Shown: in pieces, positions 17,432 through 25,694 of the stretch
Numbering within the stretch: position 1 is the first letter of the stretch
Layout of the letters: each line of letters begins with the position of its first letter
Assembly: GCA_947074195.1 (NCBI GenBank)
Contig: CAMTOS010000023.1
Span: 1-34,058, forward strand
Source: an uncultured Bacteroides sp.
GTDB lineage: Bacteria > Bacteroidota > Bacteroidia > Bacteroidales > Bacteroidaceae
DNA: 34,058 bases
Direction: 5' to 3'
The notes under the pieces: generated by a model
Told to the model about the DNA's origin: nothing
What the model saw: only the letters and a program-made list of their open reading frames with translations
Database searches by the model: none
Position numbers and translations under genes: made by a program

Positions 17432-17453
17432 CAGACGCAGCACGCTGCGTCTG
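17432..17453. repeat. Perfect 10-bp inverted repeat downstream of murQ
   Basis: CAGACGCAGC, two bases, then GCTGCGTCTG. The RNA would form a GC-rich hairpin with a small loop. It is not followed by a T run on either strand, so it is not a canonical terminator. It could be a partial terminator, an RNA-stability element or a protein site. Confidence 0.6.
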
Positions 17454-17502
17454 AAAACACAACGTGTATTGATATTTCAACACACCTCCCATACTATAAC
17501 AA

Positions 17503-17539
17503 TAAAGGCTGAATTCCCACAAAGAGAATTCAGCCTTTA
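17503..17539. terminator. Bidirectional hairpin terminator
   Basis: A perfect 14-bp inverted repeat (17503-17516 with 17526-17539) with a 9-nt loop. It sits between the convergent murQ operon and the FKBP gene. A/T-rich sequence flanks both arms. Confidence 0.75.
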
Positions 17540-17560
17540 CTATATCAGTAAGAGTATATC

Positions 17561-18187
17561 TTATTCTGCTACTTCATCGATGATGACATCTTCAAGCTCT
17601 TCACCTTCGCGTGTAAACGAAAGGTCAGTGATGCTAAACATCTGCATATCGAAAATCAGGGTAGAATAACCAAGGATACCGGTTGTACCTGATGAACCAT
17701 AACCCTGATTCCATGGAATGTATACCAACCAACGCTCACCTAAAGTCATGCGTTGTAATACTTCCCACCAGCCATTGATAACAGAACCATAAGTTACACT
17801 GAATGTTGCAGGTCTGTCGAATACTGTTGGTGCGTCACCATAGAATCCGTCGAAACGTTCGTCAAGGATATTCATACCTTTATAGTACATCTCTACAGAC
17901 GAACTCTGGTCTAACGGACGCAGTGAAGGATTAGCCTCATAGCCCGGAACTTCAGTTACAGGGTTTAGCTTCTTATAGAACATATATCTGTTCGGAGCCG
18001 AAAGTAAGTGAATACTATCCAATCCGCCATGATCAGCTTGTGTCGTGTATACATTGTACAGTGAGTCAATGAATGCTTCGTTGCGTTCTCTCCAGTTATC
18101 GTACTTGCTTACCTCTTTGGTTTCTTCGCAAGATGTAAGGAGAATCATCAATAGCAACAAAGGAGCTATAAAGACTTTTTTACTCAT
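17561..18187 (-). CDS. FKBP-type peptidyl-prolyl cis-trans isomerase lipoprotein
   Basis: 208 residues with a lipobox (LTSC), cysteine at 20. Residues about 95-190 follow the FKBP pattern: VEMYYKGMNILDERFDG, then FSVTYGSVINGWWEVLQRM, GERWLVYIPWNQGYG, and STLIFDMQMFSI. The residues that line the FKBP pocket (Y, FD, W, YG) are mostly kept, so isomerase or chaperone activity on envelope proteins is likely. The start lies 13 bp after the glyS stop codon on the same strand, so the two are probably cotranscribed. The C-terminal tail is short and acidic. Confidence 0.85.
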   Translation of the reverse strand: MSKKVFIAPLLLLMILLTSCEETKEVSKYDNWRERNEAFIDSLYNVYTTQADHGGLDSIHLLSAPNRYMFYKKLNPVTEVPGYEANPSLRPLDQSSSVEMYYKGMNILDERFDGFYGDAPTVFDRPATFSVTYGSVINGWWEVLQRMTLGERWLVYIPWNQGYGSSGTTGILGYSTLIFDMQMFSITDLSFTREGEELEDVIIDEVAE

Positions 18188-18200
18188 TCGGTTAATTATT

Positions 18201-19742
18201 TTATTGTAGTTTTTTCAATAGTGATGTGATGCTTACGCGGTCTGCGATGATACCCGAAAGATCGGCAATGGCCACGCGTTCCTGTTTCATTGTGTCGCGG
18301 TCGCGAAGAGTAACGCAGTTATCTTCGATAGTCTGGTGGTCAACAGTCACACAGAATGGAGTACCGATGGCATCCTGACGACGGTAACGTTTACCGATAC
18401 TGTCTTTCTCATCGTACTGGCAGTGGAACTGGAACTTCAGACCGTCGATAATCTCGCGTGCTTTCTCAGGCAGACCATCTTTCTTTACCAATGGCATAAC
18501 TGCAAGTTTCACAGGAGCCAGCGGAGCAGGCAATCTTAATACCACACGAGTCTCACCGTTTTCAAGTTTCTCTTCGCAGTAAGATGCGCTAAGAATACTC
18601 AGGAACATACGGTCTACACCGATAGAAGTTTCTACCACATAAGGAACGTATGATTCGTTGATCTCAGGATCGAAGTATTTGATGTTCTTACCAGAGAACT
18701 GCTCGTGCTGAGTTAAGTCGAAATTAGTACGAGAGTGGATACCCTCAACTTCTTTGAAACCGAAAGGCATCAGGAATTCGATATCGGTAGCCGCATTCGC
18801 GTAGTGAGCCAGTTTATCGTGATCATGATAACGATAGTGATCATTACCAAAACCAAGAGCCTTGTGCCATTGCAGACGAAGTTCTTTCCATTTAGCGAAC
18901 CAGTCAAGTTCAGTACCCGGTTTCACGAAGAACTGCATTTCCATCTGTTCGAACTCACGCATACGGAAGATGAACTGACGTGCCACGATTTCGTTACGGA
19001 AAGCCTTACCGATCTGAGCGATACCAAAAGGAATCTTCATACGGCCGGTTTTCTGTACATTCAGGTAGTTCACGAAGATACCCTGAGCTGTTTCAGGACG
19101 AAGGTAGATTTTCATTGCACCATCTGCAGTAGAACCCATTTCGGTAGAGAACATCAGGTTGAACTGACGTACTTCTGTCCAGTTCTTCGTACCAGAGATA
19201 GGACAAACGATTTCTTCATCAACGATGATCTGACGAAGTTCGTCAAGATTGCTGTCGTTAAGTGCTTTAGCAAAACGTTCGTGCAATGCATCGCGTTTCG
19301 CCTGATTATCTAATACACGTGGATTTGTGCTTCTGAACTGAGCCTCATCGAACGATTCGCCGAAACGTTTCGCAGCCTTCGCCACTTCTTTGTTGATTTT
19401 ATCATCAATCTTAGCCAGCTGATCTTCGATAAGAACGTCAGCACGATAGCGTTTTTTAGAATCTTTATTGTCAATCAACGGATCATTAAATGCGTCTACG
19501 TGACCTGAAGCCTTCCAGATGGTAGGGTGCATAAAAATAGCTGAGTCGATACCTACGATGTTCTCGTGAAGCAGAACCATGCTATCCCACCAGTATTTCT
19601 TGATGTTGTTTTTCAGTTCCACACCCATTTGACCATAGTCGTATACAGCTCCTAATCCATCGTAAATTTCGCTTGAAGGAAATACGAAACCGTACTCTTT
19701 ACAATGCGATACAATCTTCTTAAAAACATCTTCCTGTGCCAT
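18201..19742 (-). CDS. glyS: Glycyl-tRNA synthetase, single-chain alpha2 type
   Basis: 513 residues, cytoplasmic. It charges tRNA-Gly and is a class II synthetase of the homodimeric type used by Bacteroidetes, Gram-positives and eukaryotes. Visible marks: CKEYGFVFPSSEIYDGLGAV at the N-terminus, IGKAFRNE as motif 2, the MREFEQMEMQFF block, and IGVDR as motif 3. The C-terminal anticodon-binding domain begins with LAPVKLAVMPL and includes GKRYRRQDAIGTPFCVTVD. The length is normal. On the minus strand, TTACTTTG at 19822-19815 is a weak candidate -7 promoter box. Confidence 0.97.
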   Translation of the reverse strand: MAQEDVFKKIVSHCKEYGFVFPSSEIYDGLGAVYDYGQMGVELKNNIKKYWWDSMVLLHENIVGIDSAIFMHPTIWKASGHVDAFNDPLIDNKDSKKRYRADVLIEDQLAKIDDKINKEVAKAAKRFGESFDEAQFRSTNPRVLDNQAKRDALHERFAKALNDSNLDELRQIIVDEEIVCPISGTKNWTEVRQFNLMFSTEMGSTADGAMKIYLRPETAQGIFVNYLNVQKTGRMKIPFGIAQIGKAFRNEIVARQFIFRMREFEQMEMQFFVKPGTELDWFAKWKELRLQWHKALGFGNDHYRYHDHDKLAHYANAATDIEFLMPFGFKEVEGIHSRTNFDLTQHEQFSGKNIKYFDPEINESYVPYVVETSIGVDRMFLSILSASYCEEKLENGETRVVLRLPAPLAPVKLAVMPLVKKDGLPEKAREIIDGLKFQFHCQYDEKDSIGKRYRRQDAIGTPFCVTVDHQTIEDNCVTLRDRDTMKQERVAIADLSGIIADRVSITSLLKKLQ

Positions 19743-19954
19743 TCTTTTATATCTTTTTCGTTACAATTCGTTTAATATAGTCCCTATCTGTTTAGCAGAC
19801 AGAGAAATAATTCGCAAAGTAAACGATTTTTTTGCATAAGATTGTTCTTTCACCCTAACATAGTGACCTATAGGATGCAAAAAAAGTAAATATGATGTTA
19901 ATAAAGCGTACATCATATCTCTTTAAGAAGATATAAAAAGCGGGCAAACTATGC

Positions 19955-20374
19955 TCAACGGATGAAGAGATAGTCGATAGAGAAGCGACCCGGCCCTGCT
20001 ATGTATAAAAATATAAATACAATGAGATAGACCAGAGACAACTCACGCTGCGAGAATGGGGCCTTACGCAACGCCACAAAACAGGCCACAAACATGGTGA
20101 AAAGCATGGGCAGCATACACAGACGGTACAGGAAACCAAAGACAAAAGATATGGAACAGATGAGCTCACCGAAAATGGCCAGCATAAGCGAGGCTTTGGA
20201 ACTCATACCGAACTGCGCCGGGAAGGTGGTGGAAAGCGACTTGAAATTGAGGCATTTTTCGATGCCATGCGAGATCATGAGACCTCCGAAAACGATACGG
20301 GCAATGAGCAGAAAAACCGAGACATCGATTCCATCCATGGTATCGGGAAACAAAAAGGGACAACTGGTAGTCAT
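19955..20374 (-). CDS. DoxX family membrane protein
   Basis: 139 residues with four hydrophobic segments. LLIARIVFGGLMISHGIEKC and the following FPAQFGMSSKASLMLAIFGE segment are typical of DoxX proteins, small inner-membrane proteins linked to quinone-dependent oxidation or redox homeostasis. An internal ATG 12 codons in (MDGIDVSVF) would remove the polar lead and is an equally good start. It is a single gene with no visible operon partner. No specific reaction can be assigned. Confidence 0.82.
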   Translation of the reverse strand: MTTSCPFLFPDTMDGIDVSVFLLIARIVFGGLMISHGIEKCLNFKSLSTTFPAQFGMSSKASLMLAIFGELICSISFVFGFLYRLCMLPMLFTMFVACFVALRKAPFSQRELSLVYLIVFIFLYIAGPGRFSIDYLFIR

Positions 20375-20753
20375 AGCTTATCATTTAAGTTTTAGAATAA
20401 TCTGTATTCCACATACAACAACAGAGTTAAAAGCTTGGTTCAGAAGAGATAAAAGGAAATTAAAAAGTGGCATAATAGCTGACAAAAAACACTGAGAGGG
20501 CAAATTATTTTATATAATTACTGTTTCAATAGAATAATCTTTACTAACTGCACAAGGTGTCATTTTCTAATTCCCGGTCTGTTATTGCCTGATTCAGGGC
20601 TTTTTGAAAAACATCTGCCACAGCAGCAGAAATTATTCTTAAATGCAACAATTATTATGGAATGATTTTTGTATTTTTGCGTGCAAAGGCCTTATCTGAG
20701 GCTGATATAATGCATTTACTGCGCAATTTAGAAGAGAAAGACATCAGAAAAAT
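20375..20753. other. Divergent intergenic region between the DoxX gene and parC
   Basis: 379 bp without a coding frame I can support. It contains the candidate parC promoter at 20672-20679. The rest (20480-20640) is AT-rich and I see no hairpin, repeat or RNA gene in it. Confidence 0.45.
20672..20679 (+). promoter_or_regulatory. Candidate -7 box for parC
   Basis: TATTTTTG fits TAnnTTTG exactly and lies about 75 bp upstream of the parC ATG. No clear -33 TTTG is found 19-21 bp upstream, so the assignment rests on the -7 box alone. Confidence 0.4.
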
Positions 20754-23414
20754 ATGAGTGACGAGATCAACGAGATTCATGAAGAACATTCCGACTATAA
20801 ACCGGCGGAAACATTAAACGAAAATATAAAACATCAGCTGACGGGTATGTACCAGAGCTGGTTTCTGGATTACGCTTCCTACGTAATTCTGGAACGTGCT
20901 GTACCCCATATTCTCGATGGTTTGAAACCGGTTCAGCGACGTATTCTTCATTCTATGAAACGTCTGGACGATGGACGCTACAATAAAGTGGCGAACATTG
21001 TAGGTCATACCATGCAATTTCACCCGCATGGTGATGCTTCTATTGGTGATGCTTTGGTGCAACTGGGACAGAAAGACTTGCTGGTGGACTGTCAGGGGAA
21101 CTGGGGTAACATTCTGACCGGTGACGGTGCGGCCGCTCCACGTTATATTGAAGCTCGTCTGTCTAAATTTGCACTCGATGTGGTGTTCAATCCTAAAACA
21201 ACGGAGTGGAAGCTCTCATATGATGGTCGTAACAAAGAACCGATTACGTTGCCTGTAAAATTCCCTTTGCTACTGGCGCAGGGTGTGGAAGGTATCGCCG
21301 TAGGTTTGTCTTCTAAAATATTGCCGCACAACTTTAACGAACTTTGCGATGCAGCGATGCACTACCTTAAAGGAGAAGCGTTTAAGCTTTATCCCGATTT
21401 TCAGACAGGTGGTTCTATCGATGTATCTAAATATAATGATGGCGAGCGCGGCGGATCGGTAAAGATTCGTGCAAAAATCAACAAGCTTGACAACAAGACG
21501 CTGGCCATTACTGAGATTCCTTACGGAAAAACTACTTCTTCGGTGATCGATTCGATTCTGCGAGCAGTGGATAAAGGAAAAATCAAGATCCGCAAGGTGG
21601 ATGATAATACATCGGCCAATGTAGAGATTCTGGTGCATCTGGCACCGGGAACTTCTTCGGATAAAACGATTGATGCACTGTATGCCTTTACCGATTGTGA
21701 GGTAAGCATCTCGCCTAACTGCTGTGTGATTGATGAAAACAGACCGCACTTCCTACGGGTGAGTGATGTACTGAAGAAATCGGTAGACCATACGCTGGAG
21801 ATGCTGAAGCTGGAACTTGAAATTCGCAAAAGCGAGCTACAGGAAGCTTTGCACTTTGCATCGCTCGAAAAGATTTTCATCGAAGAGCGTATCTATAAAG
21901 ATAAGGAGTTTGAGCAGGCCAAAGACATGGATGCGGCTTGTGCGCACATCGACAAACGATTGACGCCTTTCTATCCTAATTTTGTTCGTGAAGTAACAAA
22001 GGATGATATCCTGCGACTGATGGAAATCAAGATGGGACGAATTCTGAAGTTTAACACGGATAAGGCAGATGAATTTATCGCCAGAACAAAAGGTGAAATC
22101 GAGGAGATTGAGAATCAGCTGAACCATATTGTGGATTATACCATCGACTGGTTTAGCCGACTGAAAGAGAAATATGGAAAAGCTTTCCCTCGTTTGACTG
22201 AACTACGTAATTTCGATACAATTGAGGTAACGAAAGTGGTGGAAGCAAACGAAAAACTATATATCAACCGTGAAGAGGGTTTCATCGGAACATCGCTTAA
22301 GAAGAATGAGTTTGTGGCCAACTGCTCGGATCTGGACGATGTGATTATCTTCTTCCGTGACGGTAAGGTTATCGTAACTCCGGTGGCAGACAAGAAGTTT
22401 GTTGGTAAAAACATCTTGTATGTCAATGTATTTAAGAAGAACGATAAACGTACCATTTATAATGTGGCATACCGTGATGGCAAAGAAGGTACGACATATA
22501 TCAAACGATTTGCAGTGACTTCGGTGATTCGCGATCGTGAGTATGATGTGACACAGGGAACACCTGATTCACGCATTACTTATTTCACCGCTAATCCTAA
22601 TGGTGAAGCAGAGGTGATTAAGGTAACGCTTAAGCCAAATCCGCGTGTAAGACGCATTACGTTTGAACGCGACTTTAGCGAAATCACCATTAAAGGCCGT
22701 CAGGCCCAGGGTGTGATTCTGACCCGCTTGCCGATACAGAAAATCAGTCTGAAGCACAAAGGGGCATCGACTCTTGGTGGCCGCAAAGTGTGGTTCGACC
22801 GTGACGTGTTACGATTGAATTATGACGGAAGAGGTGAATTCTTAGGTGAATTCCAGAGCGATGACCAGATTCTTGTCGTACTGAACAATGGTGAATTCTA
22901 CACTACCAACTTTGATGTGAGCAATCACTACGAAGATCAGATTCGCCTGATAGAGAAGTTTGACGCCAACAAGATATGGACTGCCGCTTTGTTTGATGCA
23001 GACCAGCAGAACTATCCATATCTGAAACGCTTCTCGTTCGAAGCAACAGCGCGCAAGCAAAACTATATGGGTGAAAACAAAAATAGTCGCCTGATTTTGC
23101 TGACGGATGAATATTATCCGCGCTTTGAAGTGATCTTTGGCGGAGCAGACAGCTTCCGTGAGCCATTGATTATCGATGCAGAAGACTTTATTGCCGTAAA
23201 AGGATTTAAAGCAAAAGGAAAACGTATCACGACATTTAATATAGAGACCATCAACGAACTTGAACCGGTGAAACAATATATACCGGAAGAAGTAGAGGTA
23301 ACAGAAGTTGTTGTGGAAGAGACAGAAATCAGCACAGAAATGGCTTCGGCAGATGAAGAACCCGGAATCGATGTGATTGACGGGCAGATGACGTTCTTCA
23401 AGGATAAACCTTAG
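20754..23414 (+). CDS. parC: DNA topoisomerase IV subunit A
   Basis: 886 residues. It is the DNA breakage-reunion subunit of a type IIA topoisomerase that decatenates daughter chromosomes with ParE. The winged-helix active site includes HPHGDASIGDALV and APRYIEARLS, with the catalytic tyrosine at 131 preceded by Arg130. The quinolone-pocket region has the usual arrangement around GDASIGDAL. A coiled-coil region lies near 340-470. A C-terminal beta-pinwheel follows (about 490-830), then an acidic tail rich in glutamate and valine. The breakage domain and pinwheel fit ParC better than GyrA, as no GyrA box QRRGGKG is seen. The gene probably runs on into the DUF3316 gene, 10 bp downstream. Confidence 0.93.
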   Translation: MSDEINEIHEEHSDYKPAETLNENIKHQLTGMYQSWFLDYASYVILERAVPHILDGLKPVQRRILHSMKRLDDGRYNKVANIVGHTMQFHPHGDASIGDALVQLGQKDLLVDCQGNWGNILTGDGAAAPRYIEARLSKFALDVVFNPKTTEWKLSYDGRNKEPITLPVKFPLLLAQGVEGIAVGLSSKILPHNFNELCDAAMHYLKGEAFKLYPDFQTGGSIDVSKYNDGERGGSVKIRAKINKLDNKTLAITEIPYGKTTSSVIDSILRAVDKGKIKIRKVDDNTSANVEILVHLAPGTSSDKTIDALYAFTDCEVSISPNCCVIDENRPHFLRVSDVLKKSVDHTLEMLKLELEIRKSELQEALHFASLEKIFIEERIYKDKEFEQAKDMDAACAHIDKRLTPFYPNFVREVTKDDILRLMEIKMGRILKFNTDKADEFIARTKGEIEEIENQLNHIVDYTIDWFSRLKEKYGKAFPRLTELRNFDTIEVTKVVEANEKLYINREEGFIGTSLKKNEFVANCSDLDDVIIFFRDGKVIVTPVADKKFVGKNILYVNVFKKNDKRTIYNVAYRDGKEGTTYIKRFAVTSVIRDREYDVTQGTPDSRITYFTANPNGEAEVIKVTLKPNPRVRRITFERDFSEITIKGRQAQGVILTRLPIQKISLKHKGASTLGGRKVWFDRDVLRLNYDGRGEFLGEFQSDDQILVVLNNGEFYTTNFDVSNHYEDQIRLIEKFDANKIWTAALFDADQQNYPYLKRFSFEATARKQNYMGENKNSRLILLTDEYYPRFEVIFGGADSFREPLIIDAEDFIAVKGFKAKGKRITTFNIETINELEPVKQYIPEEVEVTEVVVEETEISTEMASADEEPGIDVIDGQMTFFKDKP

Positions 23415-23424
23415 AAAACTTTTA

Positions 23425-24291
23425 ATGACTAAAAACAGATATAGCTATATTGGTGCTTTGGTTTGCTGTCTCCTTTTTATAGGTATACAGCAAAGCAGGG
23501 CACAGGCAGACTCGCTCCGGGCAACCCGCTTCATTACCCGGACTACTTCCTATGGATTGGGTTTTACGAATGTATTCGACACCTACCTTTCTCCTCAGGA
23601 GTATAAAGGAGCCGAATTCAGAGTGATCCGCGAATCGATGCGCATGACCAACCTGCTGGACGGTAACGTATCGGTACAGACCATGTTTCAGGGAAATGTG
23701 AGCTATACACACAACCGGGCCGATAATAACAATATGTTTTCCGGCTTGTTTAACTGGAATTACGGGTTGCACTACCAATTCAGGCTGACACCTGAATTTA
23801 AAATACTGGCGGGCGCTGTACTCGATCTGAACGGAGGTTTTATTTATAATCTCCGCAATACGAACAATCCGGCATCGGCACGAGCATTCATTAATCTGGA
23901 TGCATCGGCAATGGCTATCTGGAATACCCGCATTAAGAAATATCCGGTAACTCTGCGTTACCAGATAAATGCACCGTTTCTGGGGGTGATGTTTTCGCCT
24001 CATTACGGACAATCCTATTATGAAATATTTTCGCTGGGCAACTGGGACGGAGTGATTAAATTTACTTCGGTATACAACCAGCCTTCATTGCGCCAGTGGC
24101 TGACAGCAGATTTTCCGATACGTTACAGCAAAATACGTGTCAGTTATGTAGCCGATATTCAGCAATCAAAAGTGAACGGACTAAAAACTCATGTCTACTC
24201 GCATATCTTTATGCTGGGGGTAGTCAAAGAGCTCTATCGCATAAAGGAGAAATGGGGAACAGATGTTCCACCGAATCTCCGTGCTTACTAA
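23425..24291 (+). CDS. DUF3316 family protein, probable outer-membrane barrel
   Basis: 288 residues with a signal peptide likely cut after SRA (about residue 26). The mature chain alternates short polar turns with amphipathic strands (for example VSVQTMFQGNVSYTHNRAD and ILAGAVLDLNGGFIYN), as in beta-barrel or lipocalin-like envelope proteins. The pattern matches DUF3316, found widely in Bacteroides. Function is unknown. It starts 10 bp after parC and is followed by the S41 peptidase gene after 56 bp. Confidence 0.78.
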   Translation: MTKNRYSYIGALVCCLLFIGIQQSRAQADSLRATRFITRTTSYGLGFTNVFDTYLSPQEYKGAEFRVIRESMRMTNLLDGNVSVQTMFQGNVSYTHNRADNNNMFSGLFNWNYGLHYQFRLTPEFKILAGAVLDLNGGFIYNLRNTNNPASARAFINLDASAMAIWNTRIKKYPVTLRYQINAPFLGVMFSPHYGQSYYEIFSLGNWDGVIKFTSVYNQPSLRQWLTADFPIRYSKIRVSYVADIQQSKVNGLKTHVYSHIFMLGVVKELYRIKEKWGTDVPPNLRAY

Positions 24292-24347
24292 ACCTATACC
24301 TAACATTTATCAATCAGTTATTTAATTGATTCTTTTTCTTTTACCGG

Positions 24348-25361
24348 ATGACATATAAATTAAAACATCTTTTACTTATATTTTTCGCCGGAATGCTGGG
24401 CTTAACGTCGTGCATCGGTGAAGAGTATTTTGATAATAATCCCGAAGGCAATTTCGACCAGTTATGGCAGATCATCGATGAGAAATACTGCTTCTTAGAC
24501 TACAAAGGAATTGACTGGGATGAGATTGGCCGTGAATACCGCAGCCGCCTTACTCCTGACATGAGCCGTGAGAACCTTTTTGAGGTAATGGACAGCATGC
24601 TCTATCAGCTGAAAGACGGACATGTAAACCTGACTGCTTCGTTTAACCAGACCCGCTATGACTTCTGGAGCGACAGTCCGCGTAACTACACCGAAGCCAT
24701 TATAGAAAACAGCAACTACCTGGGACTGGACTATCGCCGTGCCGCAGGTATGAAATACAAGATGCTGAATGACAACATCGGTTATATTTCTTATGAAAGT
24801 TTCTCCTATCCGGTTGGTGACGGAAATCTTGACGAAGTACTCTCTTATCTGGCCGTTTGCGACGGATTGATTATTGATGTACGCCAGAATGGCGGGGGCA
24901 ACCTCACCTACTCTACTAAAATCGCATCAAGATTTACCGAAGAGAAAGTACACATCGGTTATATACAACATAAAACAGGGAAAGGACATAATGATTTTTC
25001 GGAACCTTATGCCCTCTATCTGGAGCCATCGAACTACATCAGATGGCAAAAACCGGTAGTCGTATTATCGAACCGACACTCTTACAGCGCAACCAATGAC
25101 TTTATAAATAGCATGCGCTATTTGCCGAACGTGACCATTATGGGCGATACAAGTGGCGGAGGTTCGGGAATGCCCTTTACATCGGAGCTTCCAAATGGCT
25201 GGAGCATCCGTTTTTCGGCAAGTCCGCACTACGACCGCGACATGAACCATACCGAATTCGGCATAGAGCCTGATATTAAGGTAGATATGACTGTAGAAGA
25301 TCAGCTGAATGGCTATGACACCATTATAGAAGCAGCAAGAAGCTATCTTCGCAAAGAGTAA
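24348..25361 (+). CDS. S41 family peptidase lipoprotein
   Basis: 337 residues with a lipobox (LTSC), lipid cysteine near residue 22. Residues about 35-100 are the helical N-domain (FDQLWQIIDEKYCFLDYKG), and LKDGHVNL near 92 carries a conserved histidine. The protease core has LIIDVRQNGGGN, then VVLSNRHSYSATNDF with the probable nucleophile Ser247, and GDTSGGGSGMP. PDIKV is near the end. No PDZ domain is evident. The lysine of the CtpA Ser/Lys dyad is not seen after GDTSGG, so this belongs to the Tricorn/IRBP-like side of S41. It probably degrades peptides in the envelope. Genes of this kind are common in Bacteroides and their substrates are unknown. Confidence 0.87.
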   Translation: MTYKLKHLLLIFFAGMLGLTSCIGEEYFDNNPEGNFDQLWQIIDEKYCFLDYKGIDWDEIGREYRSRLTPDMSRENLFEVMDSMLYQLKDGHVNLTASFNQTRYDFWSDSPRNYTEAIIENSNYLGLDYRRAAGMKYKMLNDNIGYISYESFSYPVGDGNLDEVLSYLAVCDGLIIDVRQNGGGNLTYSTKIASRFTEEKVHIGYIQHKTGKGHNDFSEPYALYLEPSNYIRWQKPVVVLSNRHSYSATNDFINSMRYLPNVTIMGDTSGGGSGMPFTSELPNGWSIRFSASPHYDRDMNHTEFGIEPDIKVDMTVEDQLNGYDTIIEAARSYLRKE

Positions 25362-25397
25362 ATAACTGTTAAATATCAAAATATTTAATCGGGAATA

Positions 25398-25428
25398 TTT
25401 GCAAGTTGTAGAATTATCTCTATCTTTG
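25398..25428 (+). promoter_or_regulatory. Consensus Bacteroidetes promoter for tRNA-Leu
   Basis: TTTG at 25398-25401, exactly 19 bp, then TATCTTTG at 25421-25428. This is a full match to the primary sigma-factor consensus TTTG-N19-21-TAnnTTTG. The mature tRNA starts 25 bp downstream of the -7 box. Confidence 0.85.
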
Positions 25429-25452
25429 CATCGCTTTAGAAATGAAGCACCT

Positions 25453-25534
25453 GCGGATGTGGCGTAATTGGTAGCCGCGCCAGACTTAGGATCTGGTGTC
25501 TCGCGACGTGGGGGTTCGAGTCCCTTCATCCGCA
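25453..25534 (+). tRNA. tRNA-Leu (anticodon UAG)
   Basis: 82 nt, class II. The acceptor stem pairs GCGGATG with CATCCGC. The anticodon stem is CCAGA/TCTGG (25480-25484 and 25492-25496), with loop CTTAGGA and anticodon TAG at 25487-25489. A long variable arm (about 25497-25510) and the T-loop GGTTCGAGTCC are present. The 3' CCA is not encoded: the discriminator A is followed by CAA. It reads CUA and probably other CUN codons. Confidence 0.96.
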
Positions 25535-25539
25535 CAACG

Positions 25540-25572
25540 AAAGCTTTCAACATTAGTTGAGAGCTTTTTTTT
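25540..25572 (+). terminator. Rho-independent terminator after tRNA-Leu
   Basis: An 11-bp stem (AAAGCTTTCAA with TTGAGAGCTTT, one G-U pair), a short loop, then a run of eight T. This is a canonical intrinsic terminator just behind the tRNA. Confidence 0.85.
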
Positions 25573-25694
25573 GTATCTTTACCTTACTGTTAATTTCTAC
25601 AAACAATGAACGGTCTTTCATTGTTTACTTATTTAGAGCAAGAGATAAAACTGACTTGCATATCACTTAAATATATAAATAAAAAAACGTAATC

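Noticed and set aside
18735..19313. 192-codon plus-strand frame opposite glyS
   Set aside because: Antisense to glyS; Thr/Phe/His-rich low-complexity composition.
23422..24012. 196-codon minus-strand frame opposite the DUF3316 gene
   Set aside because: Shadow of a gene with a good signal peptide and family match.
25065..25553. 162-codon minus-strand frame across the S41 gene end and the tRNA
   Set aside because: Its N-terminal part is the antisense translation of tRNA-Leu, a known artefact, and the rest lies under the S41 peptidase gene.
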